DNA of 64,000 nucleotides from Streptomyces filipinensis (GTDB taxonomy: Bacteria; Actinomycetota; Actinomycetes; Streptomycetales; Streptomycetaceae): positions 248,001 to 312,000 of the forward strand of contig NZ_BMTD01000002.1 in the NCBI RefSeq assembly GCF_014649495.1, written 5' to 3'. The notes below the pieces were generated by a model, which saw nothing but the letters and a program-made list of their open reading frames with translations, ran no database searches and had not been told where the DNA came from. Below are positions 18,862 through 28,643 of the stretch, piece after piece (the stretch's first letter is position 1; each line of letters starts with the position of its first letter). The translations under genes were made by a program, and so were the position numbers.

Positions 18862-20823
18862 ATGACCGTGGTCGACCGCCAGGAGTGGGACGTCGTCGTG
18901 GTCGGTGCCGGCGGCGCCGGACTGCGGGCCGCCATCGAGGCGCGTGAGCGGGGCGCCCGTACGGCGGTGATCTGCAAGTCGCTGTTCGGCAAGGCGCACA
19001 CGGTCATGGCCGAGGGCGGCATCGCGGCGGCCATGGCCAACGCCAACGAGCACGACAACTGGCAGGTCCACTTCCGCGACACCCTGCGCGGCGGCAAGTT
19101 CCTCAACCAGTGGCGGATGGCCGAGCTGCACGCGCAGGAGGCCCCGGACCGGGTGTGGGAGCTGGAGACCTGGGGCGCGCTGTTCGACCGTACGAAGGAC
19201 GGCCGCATCTCGCAGCGCAACTTCGGCGGCCACGAGTACCCGCGCCTCGCCCACGTCGGGGACCGTACGGGCCTGGAGCTGATCCGCACCCTCCAGCAGA
19301 GGATGGTCGCGCTCCAGCAGGAGGACTTCAGGGAGACCGGGGACTACGAGTCCCGGCTGAAGGTCTTCCAGGAGTGCACGGTCACCCGGGTCCTCAAGGA
19401 CACGGCGTCCGGCAGCGGCACCGCCGCGGGCCGGGTCTGCGGCGTCTTCGCGTACGAGCGCGAATCCGGCCGTTTCCTCGTCCTCGAGGCGCCCGCGGTC
19501 GTCGTCGCGACCGGCGGGATCGGCAAGTCGTTCAAGGTCACGTCGAACTCGTGGGAGTACACCGGCGACGGTCACGCGCTGGCGCTGCTGGCCGGGGCGC
19601 GGCTGGTGAACATGGAGTTCGTCCAGTTCCATCCGACGGGCATGGTCTGGCCGCCGTCGGTGAAGGGCATCCTCGTCACCGAGTCGGTGCGCGGCGACGG
19701 CGGGGTGCTCAGGAACTCCGAGGGCGAGCGGTTCATGTTCGACTACGTCCCGGACGTGTTCAAGGAGAAGTACGCCGAGTCGGAGGAGGAGGCCGACCGG
19801 TGGTACGACGACCCGGACACCAACCGGCGCCCGCCGGAGCTTCTCCCCCGCGACGAGGTGGCCCGGGCGATCAACTCCGAGGTGAAGGCGGGCCGGGGTT
19901 CGCCGCACGGCGGGGTCTTCCTGGACGTGTCCACACGGATGCCCGCCGAGGTGATCCGGCGCCGGCTGCCGTCGATGTACCACCAGTTCAAGGAGCTGGC
20001 GGACGTCGACATCACGGCCGAGGCGATGGAGGTCGGGCCGACCTGTCACTACGTGATGGGCGGTGTCGCCGTCGACTCCGACACGGCGGCGGCGCGCGGC
20101 GTGCCGGGCCTGTACGCGGCCGGTGAGGTGGCCGGCGGTATGCACGGCTCCAACCGGCTCGGCGGCAACTCCCTGTCCGATCTGCTGGTGTTCGGGCGCC
20201 GGGCGGGCTGGCACGCGGCGGAGTACGCGCAGGGGCTGGCGTACCAGCGCCCGCCGGTGGACGACGCCCAGGTCGACTCGGCGGCGGCGGAGGCCCTGCG
20301 GCCCTTCTCGGCGGAGGCCGGGCGGGAGGGCGAGGCGGGCCCGCCGGAGAACCCGTACACCCTGCACCAGGAACTCCAGCAGACCATGAACGACCTGGTC
20401 GGCATCATCCGCCGGGAGGGCGAGATGGAGCAGGCCCTGCACAAGCTGGCCGAGCTGCGGGTGCGGGCCCGCCGGGCCGGTGTGGAGGGCCACCGCCAGT
20501 TCAACCCCGGCTGGCACCTGGCCCTCGACCTCAGGAACATGCTGCTGGTCAGCGAGTGCGTGGCCCGGGCCGCGCTGGAGCGCACCGAGTCGCGCGGCGG
20601 GCACACCCGCGAGGACCACCCCACGATGGACCGCGCCTGGCGCAACGTGAACCTGCTGTGCGCCCTCGCCGACCCCACCGGCGGCCTCGCGGCGACCGAC
20701 CCCGGCCGCGGCCAGATCCGCCTCACCCGCGAGAGCACCGACCCCATCCGCCCGGACCTGCTCGCCCTCTTCGAGAAGGAGGAGCTGGTCAAGTACCTCG
20801 CCGAAGAGGAGCTGTACGAGTGA
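18862..20823 (+). CDS. sdhA: Succinate dehydrogenase/fumarate reductase flavoprotein subunit
   Basis: A 653-residue FAD protein. The dinucleotide-binding motif 'GAGGAGLRAAIEA' is near residue 14, the covalent-FAD region is around 'SLFGKAHTVMAEGG', the substrate-site motif 'FVQFHPTGM' follows, and the C-terminal helical domain carries the 'GGHTREDHP' motif. It oxidises succinate to fumarate on the cytoplasmic side. An AGGTGGAG site precedes the ATG. Its stop overlaps the GTG start of sdhB (GTGA), a sign of translational coupling. Sequence features are those of the Sdh1 group rather than the canonical SdhCDAB enzyme. Confidence 0.96.
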   Translation: MTVVDRQEWDVVVVGAGGAGLRAAIEARERGARTAVICKSLFGKAHTVMAEGGIAAAMANANEHDNWQVHFRDTLRGGKFLNQWRMAELHAQEAPDRVWELETWGALFDRTKDGRISQRNFGGHEYPRLAHVGDRTGLELIRTLQQRMVALQQEDFRETGDYESRLKVFQECTVTRVLKDTASGSGTAAGRVCGVFAYERESGRFLVLEAPAVVVATGGIGKSFKVTSNSWEYTGDGHALALLAGARLVNMEFVQFHPTGMVWPPSVKGILVTESVRGDGGVLRNSEGERFMFDYVPDVFKEKYAESEEEADRWYDDPDTNRRPPELLPRDEVARAINSEVKAGRGSPHGGVFLDVSTRMPAEVIRRRLPSMYHQFKELADVDITAEAMEVGPTCHYVMGGVAVDSDTAAARGVPGLYAAGEVAGGMHGSNRLGGNSLSDLLVFGRRAGWHAAEYAQGLAYQRPPVDDAQVDSAAAEALRPFSAEAGREGEAGPPENPYTLHQELQQTMNDLVGIIRREGEMEQALHKLAELRVRARRAGVEGHRQFNPGWHLALDLRNMLLVSECVARAALERTESRGGHTREDHPTMDRAWRNVNLLCALADPTGGLAATDPGRGQIRLTRESTDPIRPDLLALFEKEELVKYLAEEELYE

Positions 20824-21590
20824 GCAGCTATGAGGCCCGCTTCAAGGTGTGGCGGGGCGACGAGCAGGGCGGCGGCCTGGAGGACTTCTCGGTCGAGGTC
20901 AACGACGGCGAGGTGGTGCTGGACATCATCCACCGGCTGCAGTCCACCCAGGCGCCCGACCTCGCCGTCCGCTGGAACTGCAAGGCGGGCAAGTGCGGTT
21001 CGTGCTCGGCGGAGATCAACGGCCGCCCGCGTCTGATGTGCATGACCCGGATGTCGGTGTTCGACCGCGCGGAGACGATCACCGTCACCCCTCTGCGCGC
21101 CTTCCCGGTGATCCGCGATCTGGTGACGAACGTCGGCTTCAACTACCAGAAGGCCAGGGAGGTCCCGGCGTTCGTGCCGCCGGCCGGTGTGGGCCCCGGC
21201 GAGTACCGGATGACGCAGGAGGACGTGGACCGCTCGCAGGAGTTCCGCAAGTGCATCGAGTGCTTCCTGTGCCAGGACACCTGTCACGTCGTCCGTGACC
21301 ACGAGGAGAACAAGGCGGCGTTCGCGGGCCCCCGCTTCCTGATGCGGATCGCCGAACTCGACATGCACCCGCTGGACGCGGCCGCCGAGACCGGCCTGGA
21401 CCGCAAGCGCACGGCCCAGGACGAACACGGCCTCGGCTACTGCAACATCACCAAGTGCTGCACGGAGGTCTGCCCCGAGGGCATCAAGATCACCGACAAC
21501 GCCCTGATCCCGCTGAAGGAGCGCGCGGTGGACCGCAAGTACGACCCGTTGGTGTGGCTGGGCTCGAAGATCAGGCGGCGGTCTTCGTAA
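20820..21590 (+). CDS. sdhB: Succinate dehydrogenase iron-sulfur subunit
   Basis: A 256-residue protein that overlaps sdhA by 4 bp. The N-terminal ferredoxin domain has the [2Fe-2S] ligands in 'CKAGKCGSC' and a fourth Cys in 'RLMCMTRM'. The C-terminal half has two cluster motifs ('CIECFLCQDTC' and 'CCTEVCPEGI') for the [4Fe-4S] and [3Fe-4S] centres. It relays electrons from FAD to the membrane anchor. It is the last gene of the operon and faces a convergent gene 54 bp further on. No clear terminator hairpin is visible in that gap. Confidence 0.96.
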   Translation: MSSYEARFKVWRGDEQGGGLEDFSVEVNDGEVVLDIIHRLQSTQAPDLAVRWNCKAGKCGSCSAEINGRPRLMCMTRMSVFDRAETITVTPLRAFPVIRDLVTNVGFNYQKAREVPAFVPPAGVGPGEYRMTQEDVDRSQEFRKCIECFLCQDTCHVVRDHEENKAAFAGPRFLMRIAELDMHPLDAAAETGLDRKRTAQDEHGLGYCNITKCCTEVCPEGIKITDNALIPLKERAVDRKYDPLVWLGSKIRRRSS

Positions 21591-21644
21591 CGGGCGTCCG
21601 GGGCGCGGGGCCGGCGGGATGAGGGCCGCCCCCTGTACTTCCGG

Positions 21645-22829
21645 TCAGCGGACCCAGTCCTCCTGGTACGCCCGCCAGTCCGCCTCCGTGGCCGCGAAGT
21701 CGACGTACAGGGCGACGCCGAACCGGACGCGGTCGGCGTCGGTGCGGGACAGGCCCAGACGGACCCCGCGTACGGCGGCGGGGACGGTCTCCGCGTGGGC
21801 ACGGTGGCCGAAGCGGTTCTCGTGGTAGAAGGGCAGGCCCATCAGGAGGTCGGTGGTCCTGGGAGTGACTTCCAGGGCGAGGCTGGTCTGCTGGGCCACG
21901 TAGCCGCCGTAGAGGCTCTGCAGGGGTTGCATGGTGTCGTACGACATGACGGCGATCTGGTCCACGCGGCGGGCGACCTGCCCGAAGTAGGCCTGCGACC
22001 ACCATTTGGGATGCCCGGTGGTCGCGCCCCAGAAGGAGTGGAAGGCCGGGAGCGGGTCGATCTGGTGGGCCGCGACGGAGAGCAGCGCGTGACGGGCGTG
22101 GGTGAGGGCGCGGAGGTCGTCGAGGAGGGCGAGGTAGTTCTTGTCGCCGGAGTGGAGGGGCTCCAGGTCGAAGTGGGCGCCCTCGAAGCCGGCGGCGAGG
22201 ATCTGGCGGGTGGAGGCGAGGATCGCGGTGCGGGTGGCCGCGCGGTCCAGCCGCAGCCCGTCGGGGCTCTCGCTGGCCAGCTTGTCGCCGAGCCAGGCCT
22301 GGACACGGACGCCGGGCGCCGCGCGGTGCAGGGCCGTGGTCAGCCAACGGGACCTGCGGTAGGCCGACTTGGGCAGGGTGCCGTCGTGTTCCAGGGGGCC
22401 CGCGTGGACGTACAGGTCCCGGATGCCGGTGGTCTTCAGGCGGCGGGCGAGGGCCTGGACGTCGCGGTCGGTCCTACGGCCGTCCACCCAGGCGTGGCCC
22501 AGCCACAGGGCGTCCTGGTGACGGGTGGTGGTGCCGGGTTTCGGGGTGCCCGTGTAGTTGACGCGGAGGGCCGTTTCGGCGGTGAGGAGGGGGAGGAGAA
22601 GGAGGGTGAGGGCGGCCAGGGCGGAGCGGAGGACACGGCGGCGCCGTCTCGGGCGGCGCGCCTCGGCGGCGCCTTCGCCGGGGGTTTCCGCGCCGGCGCT
22701 CGGACCCGCCCCCGCGCCGCCGGCCCCTTCCCCGCCGGTCTCCTCCCCGCCCGTTCCCGTCTCGCCCGTTCCTTCCCCGTCCGGCGCTTCCTCGTCCCTT
22801 CCCCCTTCGTGCATACCCCGCCCGTCCAT
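21645..22829 (-). CDS. Membrane-anchored or secreted GH18-like TIM-barrel protein
   Basis: A 394-residue protein. AGGAG 6 nt upstream supports the ATG at 22829. The first 60 residues are rich in Gly, Glu and Ala, then an Arg cluster and one hydrophobic helix ('LRSALAALTLLLLPLLTAE') form a signal anchor. The rest resembles a glycoside hydrolase family 18 barrel, with 'GFEGAHFDLEPLHSG' where the catalytic DxxDxE-type motif would sit; the Glu is kept but the first Asp is not. 'VMSYDTMQPL' fits the late barrel strands. Substrate is unknown, possibly a cell-wall or capsule glycan. Divergent from the next gene, 80 bp apart. Confidence 0.7.
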   Translation of the reverse strand: MDGRGMHEGGRDEEAPDGEGTGETGTGGEETGGEGAGGAGAGPSAGAETPGEGAAEARRPRRRRRVLRSALAALTLLLLPLLTAETALRVNYTGTPKPGTTTRHQDALWLGHAWVDGRRTDRDVQALARRLKTTGIRDLYVHAGPLEHDGTLPKSAYRRSRWLTTALHRAAPGVRVQAWLGDKLASESPDGLRLDRAATRTAILASTRQILAAGFEGAHFDLEPLHSGDKNYLALLDDLRALTHARHALLSVAAHQIDPLPAFHSFWGATTGHPKWWSQAYFGQVARRVDQIAVMSYDTMQPLQSLYGGYVAQQTSLALEVTPRTTDLLMGLPFYHENRFGHRAHAETVPAAVRGVRLGLSRTDADRVRFGVALYVDFAATEADWRAYQEDWVR

Positions 22830-22909
22830 TTCTGTCTCCTGCCCTTCTCTTCCCCCACCCGTATCCGCCCCGCTCGCGAAGGCGCCTACCTGCCCATACG
22901 CTCCAAAAT

Positions 22910-24484
22910 GTGACGTCCTCCCCGACCCGGTGCCGGCCCCGGCGCGCCACCGCGCACATATCGGCGCGGGTGGCGCACGCCGTGCTGGGTGCCGGGGTCG
23001 GGGCCGGGTGGCTGGTGTTGCCCCTGATGACGACCGGTGCGCAAGATCCGGTTCCCGTGGCGGCCGTCGCGACGGTCGCGAGCGCCGACGCGCCGGGGCA
23101 GGACGAGACGTCCACCGCGGATCTCGTCCTGCCCCTCGTCGCGGGCGTCGCGGCCGTGGGGCTGGCCGGATACGGCTATCTGCGCCGCACCCGCCGCGCC
23201 CGCAGCCGTACGACCCCCGGGACCGTCTCCGCCGCCCCGCCCGTCCCCTCCCCGGCCGACACCGAGCGCCAGGCCCGCGCGGCACTGGTCCTCGCCGACG
23301 ACTGCGTACGGACCAGCCGTGAGGAACTCTCCTTCGTCCGGCGGCGGTTCGGGCAGGCCGAGACCGAACCCCTCGTCCACGCGCTGCGGGCCGCCGAGAC
23401 CGAGCTGGCCGCCGCGTGCGCGATCTGGCAGCGGTACGAGCAGGGGGTGCCCGAGGACACGGTGGCACGGCGGCAGGCGCTGGTCGGCGTGGTCGGCCGG
23501 TGCGCGGAGGCGGGCCGCCGGCTGGACGCGGAGGCTCCCGAGCTGGACCGGCTGCGGGAGCTGGACGGTCCTGGGCTGGCCGGGGCCCTGGAGTCGGCCG
23601 AGACCTGGTTCCGCGAGCTGACGGGGCGCACGCTGACCGCACAGGACACCCTGGTGGAACTGCACGAGCGGTACACCGCCTCGGCGATCGGGCCGGTCAT
23701 CGGGTACGTCGAACAGGCCAAGGACCGGCTGGTGTTCGCCACCGTCCGGCTCAACGAAGCCCGTCAGGCGGCCGACGCGGGCGACGGCGGGCGGGCCGCC
23801 GGGCAACTGCGCGCCGCCGAGGGTGCGGTGGTCCAGGCCGAGGCCCTGGTGACCGGGGTGGAAGGGCTCGCGGCGCGGCTGCGGGAGGCGGCGGAGCTGG
23901 TGCCGGCCGCGCTGACCGGCGCGGAGGCGGAGATCGCGCCGGCCCGGCAGGGGGGTGGGCGCAAGCCGCTGACGAGCGGTGAGCTGCACGCGCGGCTGGC
24001 CCACGCCGACGGTGTGCTGGCCGCCGTGCGGGAGGAGCGGACGGCGGGACCGTACGACCCGCTGGACGCCCTGCGCCGGATCGCGCGGGCCGTGGAGCGG
24101 CTGGAGACGGGCCACTCGGGCGCACCGGCCGCGGCTGCGCTGCTCGTGGCGAGGGGTTCCGTCGCCGGGGCGGAGGAGTTCGTCGCGGTGCACCGGGGCG
24201 CGGTGGGCCCGGAGGCGCGGGTTCTCCTGGCACAGGCGGCACGGGAGCTGGGCACGGGCCACCCCGACGAGGCCGACTCCCTCGCCCGCGCGGCCCGGGA
24301 GCTGGCCGAACGGAACGTGCGGGCCCACGGCAGCCCGTACCCGGGCGCCGGCGGGGACGCGCCGGGCCTGGCCGGTGCGGTCCTGGGCGGTGTGCTGCTG
24401 GCCGAGGACCCGGACGCGGGCCCGCCGGCGAGCTACGGCGGCCCTCGGACACGGGGCCGCCACCGCTTCGCACCGCGCGCCTAG
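22910..24484 (+). CDS. Membrane-anchored alpha-helical protein, TPM-protein-like C-terminal part
   Basis: A 524-residue protein starting at a GTG. It has an N-terminal signal-like segment ('VLGAGVGAGWLVLPLMTTGA'), a short external part, and a second membrane helix ('DLVLPLVAGVAAVGLAGYGYL'). A long Ala/Arg/Glu-rich helical cytoplasmic region follows with coiled-coil character. This resembles the actinobacterial TPM-domain proteins but lacks the TPM domain itself between the two helices. Function is unknown. It is divergent from the GH18-like gene and convergent with the SpoIIE-type phosphatase gene, 180 bp away; that gap shows no further gene. Confidence 0.75.
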   Translation: MTSSPTRCRPRRATAHISARVAHAVLGAGVGAGWLVLPLMTTGAQDPVPVAAVATVASADAPGQDETSTADLVLPLVAGVAAVGLAGYGYLRRTRRARSRTTPGTVSAAPPVPSPADTERQARAALVLADDCVRTSREELSFVRRRFGQAETEPLVHALRAAETELAAACAIWQRYEQGVPEDTVARRQALVGVVGRCAEAGRRLDAEAPELDRLRELDGPGLAGALESAETWFRELTGRTLTAQDTLVELHERYTASAIGPVIGYVEQAKDRLVFATVRLNEARQAADAGDGGRAAGQLRAAEGAVVQAEALVTGVEGLAARLREAAELVPAALTGAEAEIAPARQGGGRKPLTSGELHARLAHADGVLAAVREERTAGPYDPLDALRRIARAVERLETGHSGAPAAAALLVARGSVAGAEEFVAVHRGAVGPEARVLLAQAARELGTGHPDEADSLARAARELAERNVRAHGSPYPGAGGDAPGLAGAVLGGVLLAEDPDAGPPASYGGPRTRGRHRFAPRA

Positions 24485-24664
24485 TGCCGCAGCACCGGCC
24501 GACCGGGCGAACGACCGCTTCCGCCAGGACGCGCCGCGGACGTCACCACGACGAAGGCCCGCCCCCACGGTTACGGCCCCGGGCCCACCAGCCAGGCCGG
24601 CCCCGGCAGTCGGGGTCGGCGCTGAGCGAGCCGGACCGCCAGGCCCCGTCCGTCGAGGGGCTCG

Positions 24665-27253
24665 TCAGAAGAGGCTCAGCAGTGCTTCGGCCGGGTCGGT
24701 CAGTCCCGCCTCTCCCCCGGGCAACGGCAACTCGAACCACACCGTCTTGCCGCGCGGCGTCCGGCGTGAGCCCCACGCCGCGCTCAGCAACCCGACCAGC
24801 TGCAGCCCCCGGCCCCCCTCGTCCGTGTCCCGGGCGCGTCGCCGCCGGGGCTGGACCAGGCCGGAGTCCCAGACCTCGCAGACCAGCGTGCGGTCCAGCA
24901 GCAGCCGGAGCCGGATCTCCCCCTCGCCGTACCGCAGCGCGTTGGTGACCAGCTCGCTGACGAGCAGCTCCGCCGTGTCGACCAGTGGCTCCAGACCCCA
25001 GCCCTGCAGCCGCGCCCGGGCGTACTCGCGCGCCCGCCCCACGCTCCGCGGCTCGCGCGGCAGCGTCCAGTCCCCGACGGAATCGGACGGCAGCCCCTGC
25101 ACCCTCGCCATCAGCAGCGCGATGTCGTCCTCGCCGTGGTGGGTGTCGAGGGTGCTCAGGACGTGGTCGCAGACGTCCTCCAGCGGGCTGGACGGGTCGG
25201 TGAGCGCGCCGACGAAGGCCTGGAGGCCCTCCTCCAGGGGGTGGTCGCGGGACTCGACCAGACCGTCCGTGTAGAGGGCCAGCAGCGCGCCCTCCGGCAA
25301 CTCGACCTCGACCTCCTCGAAGGGCTCGCCCCCCACGCCGAGCGGCATGCCGGGCGGCACGTCCAGCATCAGGGCGGCCTCACCGGGCTCGACCAGGACC
25401 GGCGGCAGATGGCCGGCGTTGGCGAACGTACAGCGTCTGGTGACGGAGTCGTACACCGCGTAGACGCAGGTCGCGAGGTACACCTCGGACAGGTCGGCGT
25501 CCCGCGGCTGGCGTGCCGTACGCGTGGCCTGCTGGACGCCGCCCGGGGTGCCCAGCCCTCGCGCGATCTCGTCCAGCGCCGAGAGGACCTCGGCGGGTTC
25601 GAGGTCCAGCAGAGCCAAGGTCCGTACGGCCGTGCGGAGTTCACCCATGGCGACGGCGGCCCGCAGACCCCGCCCCATCACATCGCCCACGACCAGCGCC
25701 GTACGGTGACCCGGCAGTTCGATCACGTCGAACCAGTCGCCGCCCACCTCGGTGGCCGCGTTGCCAGGCAGATAGCGGCAGGCGATGTCGAGCCCGGACG
25801 CCTCCGGGTCCCCCGGCGGCAGGAGCGAGCGTTGCAGTATCAGCGCCCGCTCGTGTTCCCGGCGGTACAGGCGCGCGTTGTCGATGCACACGGCGGCGCG
25901 CGCGGCCAGCTCCACCGCCAGTTCGCGGTCCCGGTCGCCGAACGGCTCGCTGCCCTTGGCGCGGGCGAACCGGGCGAGCCCGACGACCGTGTCGTGGGCG
26001 ACCATCGGCACGGCCAGCGTGGACTGGACGAGTGCACCCTCCTCGGCGGGCACGCGCTGGGGCCGGGCGGTGCGCAGGGCGTCCGCGCAGGGCGAGTTGA
26101 AGGGGAAGTGGTGCACCGCGCCGACCGCGACGGGATCGGCGGTGCCGCTGAGCGGCACGTCCGACACGGCGCTGGCGAAGGCGACGCGGCGCAGTTCGGC
26201 ACTGCCGTCGGCGAGGCCGGGCGGGGTCTCGTCGCCGGTGAGCAGGCCCTGGTAGAGGTCGACGGTGGCCAGGTCGCAGAAGCCGGGGACGACGACGTCG
26301 AGGAGTTCCCGGGCGGTGGTCTCCAGGTCGAGGGAGTTCCCTATGCGGGCGCCGGCCTCGTTGAGCAGGGCGAGGTTGCGGCGGGCGGCGGCGGCCTCGC
26401 GGGCGGCGGCCCGGCGGGCGGTGATGTCGGTGCCGAGCCAGGCGATACCGATGGGCCGGCCGCTGCCGCTGTGCACGCGGTAGAGGTTGACGGACCAGTG
26501 CCGGCGTTCCTCGGAGCCGGGGACGTACCCGGTGACATGCATGTCGGTGATGGACTCGCCGGACTGCAGCACCCGGCGCAGCGTGGCCGAAACCCGCTCG
26601 GCCTCACCGCGCGGCAGATAGTCGTGCACGCCCTTGCCCCGGTGGTCGTCCGGGGTCCCGCCGAAGACGGAGGCGAACCGCTCGTTGGCCCGACGGACCC
26701 TCAGATCGGCGTCGATCAGCAGGAATCCGAACGGAGACTGGCCGAATATGGCCTGTGAGGCGGCGAGATCGGTCTCGATGCTGCGCAGGGTGCGTACGTC
26801 CACGACGATGCAGACGGCGGCCCTGTCGCCCTCGCCGGTCCGGGTGGGCATGACGTAGACCTCGGCGAGGCCGTCCTCGCCGCGGGCCCCGTCCGCCTGG
26901 TCCGGCATGCGGAAGGGCACGACCCCGGTCCACTCCCGCCCGTCGAGGATTTCGGCCATCTTGCGCTGGCCGCGCTCGCGCAGATCGGGGTCGATGAAGG
27001 CCTCTATGGGGTCCATACCGACGGCGCGCGCGGCGGGGATGCCGAAGAGTTGCTCGGCGCGCAGGCTCCACTGTTCGACCAGCCCGCCGGGGCCGATGGA
27101 GAAGGACGCGACCTTGATGTAGTCGTAGATCGAACCGGGCGGGCTGCTCTGCCACATGGCGTCGCCGGGTGCCGCGGCAGCTTCCGCGGCCTGGTGCCTC
27201 GCGCCGTCCGACGGGTCCTCGGACTCCGTGGCCTTCGCTGGTATCTCGCTCAC
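24665..27253 (-). CDS. PAS-PAS-GAF-SpoIIE phosphatase with C-terminal anti-sigma-type ATPase domain
   Basis: An 862-residue multidomain signalling protein. Order: a PAS domain (about 35-150), a second PAS ('SQAIFGQSPFGFLLID', about 185-300), GAF (about 315-480), the PPM/SpoIIE phosphatase (about 490-710) and a HATPase_c_2 domain (about 730-850). Metal-binding acids are visible in 'GGDWFDV', 'GDVMGRG' and 'LYTDGLVESR'. The ATPase domain has 'LLVSELVTNALRYG' (N box) and 'GRGLQLV'. Such proteins sense signals, dephosphorylate anti-anti-sigma factors and may phosphorylate them with the ATPase domain. The GTG at 27253 was chosen for its GGAGGGG site. Confidence 0.92.
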   Translation of the reverse strand: MSEIPAKATESEDPSDGARHQAAEAAAAPGDAMWQSSPPGSIYDYIKVASFSIGPGGLVEQWSLRAEQLFGIPAARAVGMDPIEAFIDPDLRERGQRKMAEILDGREWTGVVPFRMPDQADGARGEDGLAEVYVMPTRTGEGDRAAVCIVVDVRTLRSIETDLAASQAIFGQSPFGFLLIDADLRVRRANERFASVFGGTPDDHRGKGVHDYLPRGEAERVSATLRRVLQSGESITDMHVTGYVPGSEERRHWSVNLYRVHSGSGRPIGIAWLGTDITARRAAAREAAAARRNLALLNEAGARIGNSLDLETTARELLDVVVPGFCDLATVDLYQGLLTGDETPPGLADGSAELRRVAFASAVSDVPLSGTADPVAVGAVHHFPFNSPCADALRTARPQRVPAEEGALVQSTLAVPMVAHDTVVGLARFARAKGSEPFGDRDRELAVELAARAAVCIDNARLYRREHERALILQRSLLPPGDPEASGLDIACRYLPGNAATEVGGDWFDVIELPGHRTALVVGDVMGRGLRAAVAMGELRTAVRTLALLDLEPAEVLSALDEIARGLGTPGGVQQATRTARQPRDADLSEVYLATCVYAVYDSVTRRCTFANAGHLPPVLVEPGEAALMLDVPPGMPLGVGGEPFEEVEVELPEGALLALYTDGLVESRDHPLEEGLQAFVGALTDPSSPLEDVCDHVLSTLDTHHGEDDIALLMARVQGLPSDSVGDWTLPREPRSVGRAREYARARLQGWGLEPLVDTAELLVSELVTNALRYGEGEIRLRLLLDRTLVCEVWDSGLVQPRRRRARDTDEGGRGLQLVGLLSAAWGSRRTPRGKTVWFELPLPGGEAGLTDPAEALLSLF

Positions 27254-27524
27254 GCGAACCGTCCCCTCCAGCTCACCGCGTCCGGCACCGGTCACCGGGT
27301 GCGGCTGCCCGCAGTATCCAGCACTACGGCGCCGCACGACACGGTGTTCACGATCACAGCTCGGTCCAGATGCTTTTCGGACCGCTCCGTGACAACACTC
27401 CCAGTCTTCTAACCAGGGAACACGCCCTCGAATCACACAGTGTGGGACCGGCCGCGCGCCCGGAGCGCACGGTGGGCGGACCGCCGCCGGCCGTACTCCC
27501 CCGTGCCCCCTCCATGCTTCCGGC

Positions 27525-27932
27525 TCACCCCGGCACCGCGAGTTCGAACCAGACGGTCTTTCCGCTCACGCCAGGCCTGGTGCCCCAGCGGCGCGAGGAG
27601 CCCGCGACCAGTTGCAGACCGCGCCCGCTCTCGTCCTCGTCGCGGGCGACCCGCTCGCGCGGCGGGTCCGGCAGCGGGTCGGAGACCTCCACCCGCAGGG
27701 TGCCGGCCAGCCCGGCGGGGCGTACGAGCCGTACGCCGATGGGGCCGGTGGCGTGCCGCAGCGAGTTGGTGACCAGCTCGCTCACCAGCAAGGCGGTGAG
27801 GTCGGCGAGGCAGTCGAGGCCCCAGCCGTGCAACTGGCCGCGGACCGCGGAGCGTGCGGTGCGCACGGCGCCCGGTTCCGCGGGAAAGGTCCACTCGGCG
27901 CAGTCACCATCGGTGTCGATCACGCCGATCAC
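27525..27932 (-). CDS. Anti-sigma factor-like serine kinase (HATPase_c_2, RsbW type)
   Basis: A 135-residue single-domain ATPase. 'LLVSELVTNSLRHA' is the N box, 'VEVSDPLPDPP' the G1 region and 'ESGRGLQLV' the G2 region. It is closely similar to the C-terminal domain of the phosphatase encoded 271 bp away on the same strand. Such small proteins bind sigma factors or phosphorylate anti-anti-sigma proteins. The start is uncertain: the GTG at 27932 is used, but the GTG at 27923 has the better-spaced GGGAAG. The 271-bp gap to the phosphatase gene shows no other gene. Confidence 0.88.
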   Translation of the reverse strand: MIGVIDTDGDCAEWTFPAEPGAVRTARSAVRGQLHGWGLDCLADLTALLVSELVTNSLRHATGPIGVRLVRPAGLAGTLRVEVSDPLPDPPRERVARDEDESGRGLQLVAGSSRRWGTRPGVSGKTVWFELAVPG

Positions 27933-28178
27933 TTCCCAGCCCAGCGAGCCCGCCCATGTCCGGTTTCATGGGGTTAATGGGCACATACCCGATATCCAGT
28001 GGGCAGTACCGCGCGAGAGGGCGCACTGTGGCACGAACGGCGTAGAGGGCGCTCCCCACAAAGAGCCCCGCGCCCGAGAACTCCGAGGGCGCGCTTCATC
28101 CGACTGCGGGGTCCGCGGTGACCGCTCGCGCCCCTCGGCGGAGCCTCAGTTGCTCACCGCCCCGCACCCCTTGCAGGA

Positions 28179-28613
28179 CTACGTCCCGGATCCGGTCGCG
28201 GCCGCCACCTCGCGGACCGCCGGGACGTCCTGGTCGAGCCAGTCGACCTCCCAGATCCGGTCCGGGGTGAGCCAGCGCAGTTCGTCGTGGTCCTGGAGGG
28301 GCCTCGGCGCGGGGGAGCCGGGGCGCAGACGGGCGGTCCACACCCGCAGGACGTACGGGGACCTCAGGGGCCACTCCCCCGGCACGCGCGCGACCGGTTC
28401 GGCGTCGACGCCCAGCTCCTCGCGCAGTTCGCGCACCAGGGCGTCCTCGGGCCGCTCGCCCGTCTCGACCTTGCCGCCGGGCAGCTCCCAGCGGCCCGCC
28501 AGGTCGGCGGGGGCGCTGCGGCGCGCGGCGAGCAGCCGGCCGCCGTCGAACAGGGCGGCTCCGACCACCACGATCCGGTCCGTCACGGGGGTCCTGGGCG
28601 TCGCAGGCGTCAT
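28179..28613 (-). CDS. Nudix hydrolase (MutT-like)
   Basis: A 144-residue protein with a full Nudix box: 'GGKVETGERPEDALVRELRE' continues into EELGV, matching GX5EX7REUXEEXGU. The layout 'VVGAALFDGGRLLAARRS' at the N-terminus and the C-terminal 'HDELRWLTPDRIWEVDWLDQD' fit CTP pyrophosphohydrolase or 8-oxo-dGTPase types. It likely cleans the nucleotide pool by hydrolysing damaged nucleoside triphosphates. The SPOR-like gene at 28644 is 30 bp upstream on the same strand. The 246-bp gap on its left (27933-28178) holds only a weak hairpin (GCGCCC / GGGCGC) near 28068-28090. Confidence 0.9.
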   Translation of the reverse strand: MTPATPRTPVTDRIVVVGAALFDGGRLLAARRSAPADLAGRWELPGGKVETGERPEDALVRELREELGVDAEPVARVPGEWPLRSPYVLRVWTARLRPGSPAPRPLQDHDELRWLTPDRIWEVDWLDQDVPAVREVAAATGSGT

Positions 28614-28643
28614 GGAGCGGAGCCTACGGGAGGCACCGCGGGG

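Noticed and set aside
17485..20619. 1044-codon - strand frame opposite the sdh operon
   Set aside because: Shadow of sdhA and its neighbours; no start signal and no domain.
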